From: an uncultured Sphingorhabdus sp.
Lineage (GTDB): Bacteria > Pseudomonadota > Alphaproteobacteria > Sphingomonadales > Sphingomonadaceae
Reading direction: 5' to 3'
Length of the DNA: 64,000 nucleotides
NCBI GenBank assembly: GCA_937873665.1
Contig: CALMYW010000516.1
Span: 62,001-126,000 of the forward strand
Of the stretch, positions 42,501 through 50,979 are shown in pieces. Numbering within the stretch: position 1 is the stretch's first letter; every line of letters starts with the position of its first letter. The notes below the pieces were generated by a model. That model saw nothing but the letters and a program-made list of their open reading frames with translations, did not search any database and was not told the origin of the DNA. The position numbers and the translations under genes are program-made.

Positions 42501-43237
42501 GCCATTCCCACAAGTTTTAGCAACGCGTCGGTGAATGCCATCCAGCCCGGTGAATCCCAGATCAGCGGCTTGATGATGCGGTGTGCGGCAACCAGCAACA
42601 GCCCGCCCCACAGCGTAATTTTGTGCAGCCGCCCCAAACTGCGCCAGTCGTAAACCGCAAGCCCGACAATCATCAGTTCAAGGACGAAGCGCGTCCACCC
42701 CACCGGCCAGTCACCGATGACTGGCCATCTTGCAAGCGGCGCGCCCATCATCCCGATTGTCGCTAAAATCATTGCGCGCTTATGAAGCGCCTTGTTCTTG
42801 CGTTTCCAGAAACCGATGCCGGCAAGGATAGTAAAGGTCATCATGCTGAAAAAGGGCGTTGCCCAGCCTTTTTTGGGTGGCATGCCGGTTTGCAGCATGT
42901 CGGCGAGCCCGCCTGCCCGCAGCAATGCTCCCCAAAGACCTGTCGTCACCACCAGCACGGCAACCGCAAGGCCGAACAAGCCTAGGCGTTTGTGCAGGTT
43001 ATAGTTCCCACGCCCGATCAGCCAAGGCTGAACTGCAATCAGCGCCATCCATAGAGTGAACACCGGCCCGTGAATGGTATAATAGAACGGCTCACCCGGT
43101 CGCGGAATATCAGGAAAGGCTGCACCGAAATACCAAGTCCGCGAAAAACCGATAAAGGCGACGAGGAACAGCATGATTCCCATGCCGGTGAAAAACCACC
43201 GTTCCCGCAGGGCTGCGTCTTTAGCTGATATGTTCAA
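42497..43237 (-). CDS. Integral membrane protein, unknown
   Basis: A 246-residue protein with about seven hydrophobic helices. Conserved-looking elements are HGPVFTLWM, NLHKRLGLFGL and NKALHKRAM with histidines at helix ends, reminiscent of heme or metal-binding membrane proteins. No exact family can be given. Single gene, convergent with the lipoprotein. Nothing is seen in the 86 bases between it and the glyoxalase gene's end. Confidence 0.8.
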   Translation of the reverse strand: MNISAKDAALRERWFFTGMGIMLFLVAFIGFSRTWYFGAAFPDIPRPGEPFYYTIHGPVFTLWMALIAVQPWLIGRGNYNLHKRLGLFGLAVAVLVVTTGLWGALLRAGGLADMLQTGMPPKKGWATPFFSMMTFTILAGIGFWKRKNKALHKRAMILATIGMMGAPLARWPVIGDWPVGWTRFVLELMIVGLAVYDWRSLGRLHKITLWGGLLLVAAHRIIKPLIWDSPGWMAFTDALLKLVGMA

Positions 43238-43323
43238 GCCTCTTCTCCCCCGAGTGAGGCGACCCGCATTTTTTTACTGGCTATTCGCAGAACGCCTGCA
43301 AAGCAAGACAAGCAGCCCACTTT

Positions 43324-43701
43324 TTACATCGGCTTGGGCTGCCAAAGTTCAATCTTTCGGCCTTCGGGGTCCATGATGTGGGCGAAACGGCCATTGGCCT
43401 CTTCTGGGAAGGTTTTCACTGGCTCCACCCCATGTTCGGCGCAGCGGGCAAGGATACCGTCGAGATCATCGACCATCAGATTGAACATGAATTCCTTGTC
43501 CGACGGCGCGAAATAATCGGTATCGGCCTTGAACGGAGAAAAGACCGTTGCCGCCCCGGGATGTGCAGCGGCGGCATCGGGGGTGAAGACCACGCCCCAA
43601 GGCTCCACCTTGATGCCCAGCACACGCGCATACCATTCGTTAGTCGCCGCCGGGTCCGCCGATTTGAAGAACAGGCCGCCAAGGCCCAATATTTTTGCCA
43701 C
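43324..43701 (-). CDS. Glyoxalase/bleomycin-resistance-fold protein
   Basis: A VOC-fold protein of about 125 residues. It shows the paired beta-alpha-beta pattern: GLFFKSADPAATNEWYARVLG at the N-terminus, NLMVDDLDGILARCAEHG in the second half, HIMDPEGRKIELWQP at the end. The Glu of IELW and an earlier Gln/His would bind metal. The start chosen is GTG 43701 with GGAGG a few bases upstream; no ATG in frame fits the fold. Substrate unknown. Confidence 0.85.
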   Translation of the reverse strand: MAKILGLGGLFFKSADPAATNEWYARVLGIKVEPWGVVFTPDAAAAHPGAATVFSPFKADTDYFAPSDKEFMFNLMVDDLDGILARCAEHGVEPVKTFPEEANGRFAHIMDPEGRKIELWQPKPM

Positions 43702-43762
43702 ATCCGCCTCCTTCAACGCGCTTGAAAAGCTATTACCTCGGCCGAAGCCCGTCATGCAAAGC

Positions 43763-44113
43763 CTATCGCCGCAGCAGAAAGAACAGAAAGCCGATAGTAA
43801 ACAACGCATCGCCGGACAGGATTGCGCCCGTCCCCGGAGCTGACGTCCCGCCGAGTACATCGGGCAGCAACAGCGCTACGATCCCCGCCTTGCCCACTAT
43901 CCCCGCCCACAGCATGGGTCCAAAGCGCCCCGGATCACGGCCGACCATCGCATAGACTATACCGAAACAGATCACGAGCAGGCCGACAATCCGGTCATTC
44001 ACCGCCGCCGCACTATTCGCCAGCCCTGCTCCGCCAATCACGATATTATAGGCCGCCGCCGCATAAAAGAACCAGCGCCAGCGCTTTTTAACCCCTTCGT
44101 CCAACTCCATCAT
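43763..44113 (-). CDS. Small integral membrane protein (about 116 aa)
   Basis: Four hydrophobic helices in about 116 residues from ATG 44113, which follows a GAAGGGGGTGGG leader; a longer reading to 44191 is possible. It starts with an acidic/basic segment (MELDEGVKKRWR). I do not recognise a family. It lies on the same strand, 61 bases upstream of the glyoxalase gene; they may share a transcript. Confidence 0.7.
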   Translation of the reverse strand: MMELDEGVKKRWRWFFYAAAAYNIVIGGAGLANSAAAVNDRIVGLLVICFGIVYAMVGRDPGRFGPMLWAGIVGKAGIVALLLPDVLGGTSAPGTGAILSGDALFTIGFLFFLLRR

Positions 44114-44269
44114 CCCACCCCCTTCAAACATGTATCTACCTGCAAATAGCGCAGGGTAAAGCGCGCGGTACATTGCAGGAGCGCTTTTCATGCCCGTTCT
44201 GCGCCGAAAGGGTGTAAGGCGCCGCCAGCGCTCCGAACGCCTTGGGTCAGTCGCATAGAGGAACCAGCC

Positions 44270-44401
44270 TTGGAAACCCGACTGATCATTGCCTATTCGC
44301 TGATCGCGTTGATGGCCGTGCTGGCCATAATCGGCGGTATCGCCATCCGCCGTAACTACGCCCGCAAACAGCGCCGCGACGAAGGCCGGAGCAATTATTG
44401 A
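44270..44401 (+). CDS. Tiny membrane protein (43 aa), TTG start
   Basis: The peptide starts TRLIIAYSLIALMAVLAIIGGIAI in one hydrophobic helix, then a basic tail (RRNYARKQRRDEG). A strong GAGGA site lies seven bases before the TTG. It is alone between divergent and convergent neighbours. Small proteins of this design are common and rarely annotated. Confidence 0.55.
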   Translation: METRLIIAYSLIALMAVLAIIGGIAIRRNYARKQRRDEGRSNY

Positions 44402-44421
44402 GCTAGCCGCTCAATAGCGCT

Positions 44422-44433
44422 CCCCCCCCCCCC
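44422..44433. repeat. Run of twelve C
   Basis: A homopolymer of 12 C (12 G on the minus strand) directly after the MFS transporter stop. It lies outside coding sequence. Length may be uncertain in the assembly. Confidence 0.9.
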
Positions 44434-45759
44434 TCAACCAAATTCAAACCTGCCCGGCAAACCGCTCTCGATCCGCGCCTTGTCGCGGTGGAACCAGCGT
44501 CCCGCGAGGAAGAAGGCAGGCAGCGCCAAGAGCGAGGCGACCGACATAGTCATCGCTGCATGGGTATAAGGCTCCAGACTGCCCGCCGTGCGGAACATGT
44601 CAATCAACCAGCCGGTGCCGGTAATGCCAAGGCCAAGGCCCACGACATTCAGGCACAATATGTTGAACGCGATCACCGTGGCACGGGCGTTGGGTGGAGA
44701 GAGTTCCTGGATTGTCGAGATGGACGGGCCATAAAAGGCGCAGAGGATGAAGATACCCAGCCCGATCCCCGGCACGAACAGCGCCGAATCCGCTGGCAAT
44801 ATGCGGAAGATCACCGAAAAAGGCCCGACAATCAGGAACATCCAGAAGAGCAACATCGCGCGGCCCGATTTCCGGTATTTATACCACCAATCCCCCGCGA
44901 AACCGCCAAACAGCGTTCCGGCGATCCCGGCAACCACTGTGATATAGCCGGTCAGCTTGGCGATTTCGGCGCGTTCGAACCCGCGTTCCTCGACAAACCA
45001 AATCTGGTCAAACGCCGCCGCGCCCACTGCAAAGTGCAGCGCAACCCCGCCACCGATCATCATGCACAATGCCGGCGATTGTTTCAGTGCAGCGCCGAGC
45101 AGCCGCATATGCCCGCGCAGGCCGGGCCCATGTTCATGGTGATGCACGTTCGGCACGCGCGGGTCGCGGACAAACAACATAAACACTGCAAACAGCATCC
45201 CCGCTCCGCCCAGCAGGTAGAAGCAATTGCGCCAACCAATTGTCGGCCCCAGATAGCCTGCGACCAGCAGGCTGAGCCCCGCCCCCACGGGTACGCCCAG
45301 ATAATAAAGCGCCGCCGCCATCCCGAGTTGCGAAGGGCGGAACCGGTCCGCCAGCAGCGAGGTCGCCGCAGGCGTCAGCGCCGATTCCCCGACGCCGATC
45401 AGCGCGCGCGGTATCGCCATCGAAACGAAACCCTTCGCCGCCCCGCTCGCCGCGGTCAGCAAGCTCCAGACCGCAATCGCGGCCGCGATCAGCTTTCCCC
45501 GATGCATCCGGTCGGCCAATATCCCCATGAACAGTCCGGCAACCGCGTAAAAGATGATAAAGAACAGCCCCGTCAGCAGGCCATATTGGGTGTCGGTCAG
45601 CCCGAGCTCCGGCTTTATGAAATTCGCAAAGCTGGGGAGCAACTGCCGGTCGACAAAATTCAGGACATTGATGATGGTGAGCAGCACGAGCAGCCCCCAT
45701 CGGGACGCCGAATCCTGAACTTTATCCTGCTCCGCAGAACTTAAACCATTGGCGGACAT
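44434..45759 (-). CDS. MFS transporter, Spinster-like
   Basis: A twelve-helix transporter of 441 residues. The N-terminal half has the motif FADRMHRGKLIAAAIAVW between helices 2 and 3 (the GxxxDRxxR-type signature) and NFVDRQLLPSF in helix 1, typical of the Spinster-like group. The ATG at 45759 is used. Its substrate is not known; relatives are near aromatic or lipid catabolism genes in sphingomonads. No such genes adjoin it here. Confidence 0.9.
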   Translation of the reverse strand: MSANGLSSAEQDKVQDSASRWGLLVLLTIINVLNFVDRQLLPSFANFIKPELGLTDTQYGLLTGLFFIIFYAVAGLFMGILADRMHRGKLIAAAIAVWSLLTAASGAAKGFVSMAIPRALIGVGESALTPAATSLLADRFRPSQLGMAAALYYLGVPVGAGLSLLVAGYLGPTIGWRNCFYLLGGAGMLFAVFMLFVRDPRVPNVHHHEHGPGLRGHMRLLGAALKQSPALCMMIGGGVALHFAVGAAAFDQIWFVEERGFERAEIAKLTGYITVVAGIAGTLFGGFAGDWWYKYRKSGRAMLLFWMFLIVGPFSVIFRILPADSALFVPGIGLGIFILCAFYGPSISTIQELSPPNARATVIAFNILCLNVVGLGLGITGTGWLIDMFRTAGSLEPYTHAAMTMSVASLLALPAFFLAGRWFHRDKARIESGLPGRFEFG

Positions 45760-45865
45760 CGGCTCTCTCTCCTCATCCCGTCCGGCCACCATGGGTGAGC
45801 GGACGAGCGATGCCAAGAGATATATGCGGCCTGCCGTCTTGTTTTATGTCTCCGTCGTTCCCCGG

Positions 45866-46234
45866 CTAACTGCACATCCGGCTGCGTTCGCTTTCCCAAT
45901 AATGGCGTTCTTCGAGCAAGGCGTTGTGCTGATCCACGGCCGCGCGATGGCCTTCGTCATTCTCAATCCGGTACGCATAATCGGCCAGCTTTTCAGACAG
46001 AATCTGCGCCTCCTTCAGATCAGAGATCAGCCCGTCCAAAAGCGCGCAGCCCCGCGCAAAATCCCTTTCGGTTTTCATGTCCGTCTTGGCTTCGTTAACG
46101 CGATCAATCGCTTTGTTAAAATCGCGGATGGTGCTGTTGTACTGGAACACATAAAAATCGCGTCCCTGCGCCGCCGCCATCTGGGGTAAGGCCAATGCTA
46201 AGCAGATCAGCAGCGACAAAATGTAACGGCGCAT
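45866..46234 (-). CDS. Exported hypothetical protein with coiled-coil character
   Basis: About 122 residues. After a signal peptide (cleavage near AAAQG), the mature chain is predominantly charged and helical, with two Cys (near 63 and at the end). The composition suggests a periplasmic helical or coiled-coil protein. The start at 46234 is preferred to the longer reading into promoter DNA. Family unknown. Confidence 0.7.
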   Translation of the reverse strand: MRRYILSLLICLALALPQMAAAQGRDFYVFQYNSTIRDFNKAIDRVNEAKTDMKTERDFARGCALLDGLISDLKEAQILSEKLADYAYRIENDEGHRAAVDQHNALLEERHYWESERSRMCS

Positions 46235-46473
46235 GGCGGGAAGCTCCTTCGGAACACGGATTGATGACATCCCATAACTTTCCCGGACGGCAAAAAATTG
46301 GAAAAATCGCGCAAACTGCCACAGAGAACGGCCCCGATAACGGCCGATTTTCTGGCCCGAAAAGCGCCAAGACGCTTGCAAATGACCTGATGCATTCGCG
46401 CGATTGACAGGATTAGTGATATAATACACTATTACAGATAGCCGCACCCGTTTCCGGTGCATGGGGGAATAGC

Positions 46474-46911
46474 ATGCAGACGATCAACGACACCCAATTG
46501 CCGCCCGTCGCCACATGGCGGATCAACGCGATGCGTTTCCTGTTCCTTCTGATGGCCGGGATTATGGGGGCGATGTTCGTCTGGCCGCAATTGCTGTTCG
46601 AAAGTGCCGACTGGGATGTGATGCGCGGCCTCGCGAAATCGATGCTGGCGGCGCTCGCGCTGATGAGCCTGCTCGGCGTGCGCTATCCGCTGCAGATGCT
46701 GCCGCTGATGCTCTATGAAATCGCGTGGAAGACGATCTGGATCGTCCTGATCGCGGGCCGCGCCTGGATGGCGGACAAATGGACGCCCGATATAGAGGGG
46801 TTATTCTACGACTGCATCGGCATCATCATCGCCTATTTCATCGTGCCCTGGCGCTATGTCTGGGCGCGCTATTTCGCCCAGCCGATGGAGCCGTTGCGGC
46901 AGAAAGCCTAG
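46474..46911 (+). CDS. Membrane protein, unknown
   Basis: A 145-residue protein with four hydrophobic helices. Conserved-looking motifs: LGVRYPLQMLPLMLYEIAWKTIWI. The 239-base upstream region, shared with a divergent exported protein, contains TTGACA at 46404 and an AT-rich stretch that may be its promoter. Its stop abuts that of the convergent phasin-like gene. No function assigned. Confidence 0.75.
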   Translation: MQTINDTQLPPVATWRINAMRFLFLLMAGIMGAMFVWPQLLFESADWDVMRGLAKSMLAALALMSLLGVRYPLQMLPLMLYEIAWKTIWIVLIAGRAWMADKWTPDIEGLFYDCIGIIIAYFIVPWRYVWARYFAQPMEPLRQKA

Positions 46912-47220
46912 CTATTTCGCCAGCCGTTCCCGGTTGCGGCGCACGCGGCGCGAATAGTGGGCGATGCTGCCGCTAAGGATCTGGTCGGGGCTGGTGCCGA
47001 GCTTTCCGGTCATCAAGTCAAAGCCCAGCGCCATGTTCGCTGCGACCTTTTCCGAAACCATCCGCTCCGCCTCTTTCACCGCCGCCGGTCCGCCAAAGGC
47101 CAGCGCACCCAGCCGCATCGCGATCACCATATTGGACTCAGCGGCGAGCGCCCATGCATCCATCGCAATGGTGAAAGGGTTGGGGCGTTTGCGGATGGGG
47201 GATTTTGCAGGACTGGTCAT
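46912..47220 (-). CDS. Phasin-like small helical protein
   Basis: A 102-residue helical protein. The pattern AMDAWALAAESNMVIAMRLGALAF then EAERMVSEKVAANMALGFDLMTG resembles phasin or granule-associated proteins, but the match is loose. Start ATG 47220. The basic ends could bind nucleic acid or lipid. No polyhydroxyalkanoate genes adjoin it. Confidence 0.5.
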   Translation of the reverse strand: MTSPAKSPIRKRPNPFTIAMDAWALAAESNMVIAMRLGALAFGGPAAVKEAERMVSEKVAANMALGFDLMTGKLGTSPDQILSGSIAHYSRRVRRNRERLAK

Positions 47221-47321
47221 ATCGCCTTGTCCTACCCCGTTGGGAGAGAATGTCACGCGGGGATTGGGTGCAACAATCCAACTATTGACCATTTGTCGGC
47301 CATTTTACACAATAGCGCCTT

Positions 47322-47960
47322 ATGCCGCCCGAATTACTTGCTCTTATTGATCGACCCTTGATCCTTCTCGTCGTGCTGGCGGTGGGGGCGGCGCTGGGTA
47401 TCGGGGTGGAGCGGCTGGTCGAAGGGCAAAAGCGGGCAGAGCGGCGTGCCTATTGGCAGGGGCGCAATGCGGGTAAAAAGGGCGGCAAGGTTGTGCCGCT
47501 TGGCAAGGTCGTGCCCGTCGAGACAGCCAAAGCCAATGGCAGCGCCACCGATCAACTCGCCTGCGTAATGGCTGCAGATTTCAGCGCGCGCGCCCTTCTA
47601 AACCGGCCAGAGGCCAATCTTTTCAAGGCGCTCGACGCCGCTGTCATCGCGCGCAACCCCGGCTGGCAAGTTATGGCGCAGGTATCCTTGGGCGAGTTTT
47701 TGTCGAGCCCCGACAAGGATGCCTATTGGGCGATCAATGCAAAGCGCGTCGATTTCGCACTGATGGACCCTGATGCGCGCGTCGTCCACGCTATCGAATA
47801 TCAGGGCAGCGGCCACCACCAAGGCACGGCGGCGGCAAGGGATGCGGTGAAAAAGGAAGCGCTGCGCAAGGCGGGGATTGGCTATCATGAAGTGGTCGCC
47901 GGGCACACCACGGCGGGCGAGTTGAAGCGGTTGGTGGAGAAATTGGTGCCGGAGAGTTAA
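47322..47960 (+). CDS. DUF2726 protein with N-terminal membrane helix
   Basis: A 212-residue protein. One helix at residues about 12-30, then a basic linker and a DUF2726 domain (about 90-210) with AKRVDFALMD, HAIEYQGSGHH and VKKEALRKAGIGYHEV. The pattern D...E-x-Q...K suggests a PD-(D/E)xK nuclease-like fold. It lies 17 bases upstream of the YaiI-like gene in the same direction. Function unknown. Confidence 0.83.
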   Translation: MPPELLALIDRPLILLVVLAVGAALGIGVERLVEGQKRAERRAYWQGRNAGKKGGKVVPLGKVVPVETAKANGSATDQLACVMAADFSARALLNRPEANLFKALDAAVIARNPGWQVMAQVSLGEFLSSPDKDAYWAINAKRVDFALMDPDARVVHAIEYQGSGHHQGTAAARDAVKKEALRKAGIGYHEVVAGHTTAGELKRLVEKLVPES

Positions 47961-47977
47961 TTGCTCTATGGCCTCAA

Positions 47978-48469
47978 ATGGAAATGACCTCCGACAGTCC
48001 CGATCCCTCGCCGCGCATCCCGACGCCCCGCATCCTTGTCGATGCCGATGCGTGCCCGGTGAAGGAGGAGATTTACAAGGTTGCCTGGCGCCGCAATGTG
48101 GCCGTCGTGCTGGTCAGCAATGCGCGCTTTCGCATGCCCGACCATCCGCTGATTACGCGGCAGATCGTATCGGACAGCTTCGACGCCGCCGATGACTGGA
48201 TTGCGGAGCAAGCCGGGCCACGCAGCGTCGTGATCACCGCCGACATTTTGCTCGCGGACCGGTGCCTCAAAGCCGGAGCAGTCGTCATCGGCCATAACGG
48301 CAAGCCGTTCACCACCTCCTCCATCGGCAGCGCCATCGCCACCCGCGCCATCATGGCCGACCTGCGCGCCGGTATGGACGGGATTGGGGGCGGGCCAGCG
48401 CCGTTTGCGAAGGCCGACCGGTCAAGGTTTTTGCAGGCGTTGGATGAGGCTTTGGTTAGGTTGGGGTGA
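47978..48469 (+). CDS. YaiI/YqxD family protein (UPF0178)
   Basis: A PIN-like protein of 163 residues. Features: ILVDADACPVKEEIYKVA at the N-terminus and SDSFDAADDWIAE and TADILLADRCLKAGA later, typical of DUF188. The acidic residues are those of a PIN-like active site, but the substrate is unknown. It lies 17 bases after the DUF2726 gene; the two may be co-transcribed. Confidence 0.92.
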   Translation: MEMTSDSPDPSPRIPTPRILVDADACPVKEEIYKVAWRRNVAVVLVSNARFRMPDHPLITRQIVSDSFDAADDWIAEQAGPRSVVITADILLADRCLKAGAVVIGHNGKPFTTSSIGSAIATRAIMADLRAGMDGIGGGPAPFAKADRSRFLQALDEALVRLG

Positions 48470-48525
48470 GGCGGTTAAGGGCTGATCTTTATTAAACGCT
48501 GCCATGCCCCGCTAAGTACGGCCAA

Positions 48526-48616
48526 CCTTTAATTAGCGGGCACCTCTCATTCTAATTAAAGGCTACCCTTGACTAAATGAGAAAACTCCCGATAAGTTAA
48601 GTCAGGCTTTAATTAG
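48526..48616. promoter_or_regulatory. Inverted TTTAATTAG operators flanking a promoter before fic
   Basis: CCTTTAATTAG (48526-48536) and CTAATTAAAGG (48552-48562) form a perfect 11-bp inverted repeat; a third TTTAATTAG is at 48608-48616, nine bases from the Fic ATG. A -35-like TTGACT at 48569 and -10-like ATAAGT at 48592, 17 bases apart, lie between the sites. This suggests autorepression, perhaps through the C-terminal winged helix of the Fic protein. Confidence 0.6.
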
Positions 48617-48624
48617 AGGCAGAA

Positions 48625-49779
48625 ATGACGACGCAATTCAGGGCTGGCCGATATGTCAAACAGCCAAACCACTATTCGGCTTTCATGCCGGAGCCGCTGC
48701 CGCCCTTGCCGCCGATCGATATTGACGGCGCAATGCAGACTATGTTGTCAAAAGCGGATCGTGCGCTTGGGCGGCTAGATGGATCGATCCAAACATTGCC
48801 CGACCCCGACATGTTCGTTTTCATGTATGTCCGCAAGGAAGCCGTTCTTTCCAGCCAGATCGAAGGAACGCAATCGTCGCTCAACGATCTGTTGGAAGCG
48901 GAGGCCGCCATACACGACGCGGACCGGCCCAGCGATGTCAGCGAGGTGCTGAACTATGTGCGCGCCATGAATTATGGTCTGCAGCGGTTGGCGGAATTGC
49001 CAATTTCCGTTCGGCTTATCCGTGAAATTCATGAGCGACTGATGCATGGCGTACGGGGGAATCATGCTAACCCGGGCGAATTGCGCACCAGCCAAAATTG
49101 GATCGGACCCGGCGGATCGACACTAAACGATGCCATCTTCGTTCCGCCACCGCCCCACGAAGTCGGACGGCTGCTCTCCGACCTCGAGAAATTCGTTCAT
49201 ACCGAAAGCGATATTCCAGCACTCATCAAGATCGGGCTGATCCATGCGCAGTTCGAAACCATTCACCCTTTTCTCGACGGCAATGGCCGTGTTGGGCGGC
49301 TGCTGATCGCCTTTTATCTGTGCCAAAAAGAAATATTGCTGAAACCGGTGCTGTACCTATCGCACTGGTTCAAACTGCATCGGGCCCGTTATTACGAGCT
49401 GCTGCAGAACATTCGTGACAAAGGCGAGTGGGAGGAATGGATCAAATTCTTTCTTGAAGGCGTGGCTTCGGTCAGTCTGGAGGCAACCGAGACAGCGCGC
49501 AATATCGTCGCCATGCGGGAGGAGCATCGGAGGAATATCACCGATCGCTTTGGACGTTCTGCTGGCAATGGATTACGCGTGCTGGAAAGCCTCTACACGC
49601 ATCCATTCATCGACAATCGAAATGTGATGGAAAAACTGGGCGTTTCATTCCCCGCAGCGGCCGACCTGATCGACCGTTTTGTCGAGGCTGAACTATTGGT
49701 CGAGATTACGGGGCAGGCCCGGTATCGCGTGTATCAGTATTTTCCGTATGTGCGGCTGTTTTCGGATGTGGGGCGGTGA
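48625..49779 (+). CDS. Fic family AMP-transferase
   Basis: A 384-residue Fic protein that transfers AMP to target proteins. The catalytic motif HPFLDGNGR (His 214 to Arg 222) is intact. The inhibitory motif SSQIEGT (76-82, with Glu 80) lies in the N-terminus, making it a class II, self-inhibited Fic. A C-terminal winged helix (about 310-384) may bind DNA. Inverted operators precede the gene. It lies at the edge of an AT-richer stretch ahead of a broken DUF3644-like gene. Confidence 0.92.
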   Translation: MTTQFRAGRYVKQPNHYSAFMPEPLPPLPPIDIDGAMQTMLSKADRALGRLDGSIQTLPDPDMFVFMYVRKEAVLSSQIEGTQSSLNDLLEAEAAIHDADRPSDVSEVLNYVRAMNYGLQRLAELPISVRLIREIHERLMHGVRGNHANPGELRTSQNWIGPGGSTLNDAIFVPPPPHEVGRLLSDLEKFVHTESDIPALIKIGLIHAQFETIHPFLDGNGRVGRLLIAFYLCQKEILLKPVLYLSHWFKLHRARYYELLQNIRDKGEWEEWIKFFLEGVASVSLEATETARNIVAMREEHRRNITDRFGRSAGNGLRVLESLYTHPFIDNRNVMEKLGVSFPAAADLIDRFVEAELLVEITGQARYRVYQYFPYVRLFSDVGR

Positions 49780-49784
49780 GTTCA

Positions 49785-50966
49785 ATGAAAACCCCTTCAC
49801 TCTCTGAAAATGAAAAGCGAATTGCGAAGAAGCTTCTAGGTGATGGAGAGACCTATCAAGATGTTCAGCAGCTTATCAATACCGGGCGTAGTCCGTCCGT
49901 AAACCCTGGGCGATTTGCAGGGTGGAAGACCTAGCCCATTGAGGCAGCAACTGATGATGAAATTGCCAGATTCAGATACGAAAAATCGCTGGTAGATCTA
50001 AAGAGCGGCCTTTCACCTATTGATGATGAACGTCTTTACCGTTCACGAGAAGCGATGCTGGCGGCTGTAGAAAATTTCAATAGCCCGACGAAACTGTTCA
50101 AGATACAGATTTTTCCAGTTCTTAGTCAAATCGCTTGGACATACCTTCTGCACGAATACTATGAACGGAAGGGCGTGGAAAACGTCAATGAAGATGGCAA
50201 CTCGCTATTACTTAGCCAAATGCTTAACCGAGACGATTGCCCTTTAGGTGAGGACGTAAAAAAGAACTTGAGTGCACTGAAAATTCTCAGAGACAATGTT
50301 GAGCATAAACTCTTATCGTCCATTGGGCGGACTTATTGGACTTTGTTTCAAGCAAACTGCTTAAATTTTGATCAGACAATTCGCAAGCTCTTTGGAGAAA
50401 GAACCGGATTGCAGGACAGCCTTTCTCTGTCCCTCCAGTTCGGCAAAATGCAAGTAGACCAACTGGCAAAGCTACAAACATACGATCTGACCCCAGCCAT
50501 TGAAGCCATCGATCAAGCAATCATAGATCAGGTTGGTATCAGTGGTAAGGAAGGTCCGAGTTACAAATTCAAAGTTAGCTATCACTTTGAAAAGGCGACA
50601 AAGGGCGATTCGCACATTGTATTTAACAACAATAACCCTGATACTGGAAAAGTTTCCAATATTCTGATGCAAAAAGTCGTCGGTGACGAACTGTGGCCTC
50701 ATAAACCAACGACAGTGATTGCGAAGGTGCGGGAGCAAACAGGTGAAAACTTTACCTCACACCACCACCAGCTGGCATGGAAGAAGTTCGGAGCACGCCC
50801 CCGTAAGGGCGCGAAGAACCCTTCAGACTGCAAGAAGGACTATTGTCATTTCCATTCAGCTCACAATGACTACACATATTCTGATAAATGGGTCGAATTT
50901 TTGGTCGGAGTGGTATCGAACCCGGAAGAATTTGAAGCACTGAAAGCATTCGTCCCAACAAAATGA
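49785..50966 (+). pseudogene. DUF3644-like gene interrupted by an in-frame TAG
   Basis: One reading frame of 394 codons runs from ATG 49785 to the stop at 50964, broken only by TAG at 49932-49934 (codon 50). The first 49 residues (SENEKRIAKKLL...LINTGRSPSVN...RFAGWK) resemble an HTH-type N-terminus of DUF3644 proteins, and the remainder (EAMLAAVENFNSPTKLFK onwards) continues it in the same frame. The downstream part alone could restart at 50055. Base composition is visibly AT-richer than neighbours, suggesting acquired DNA. It starts five bases after the Fic stop. A sequencing error, a pseudogene or suppression of amber are all possible. Confidence 0.7.
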
Positions 50967-50979
50967 GAGTTCACTTTGT

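Noticed and set aside
44422..44433. Phase-variable switch by the poly-C tract
   Set aside because: The tract lies after the stop codon and far from the next gene's start, so slippage cannot switch a reading frame.
44488..45744. Plus-strand frame of 418 codons opposite the MFS gene
   Set aside because: Its composition (rich in Arg, Gln, Asp) is the usual antisense of a hydrophobic transporter.
46404..46425. TTGACA with TATAAT as a consensus promoter for the gene at 46474
   Set aside because: The spacing between the two boxes is only about 10 bases; another -10 at 17 bases (CACTAT) is weak, so it is not listed as a feature.
48470..50966. Fic plus DUF3644 as a prophage or plasmid fragment
   Set aside because: No integrase, capsid or replication genes and no clear attachment repeats at its ends; only AT-richer composition supports transfer.
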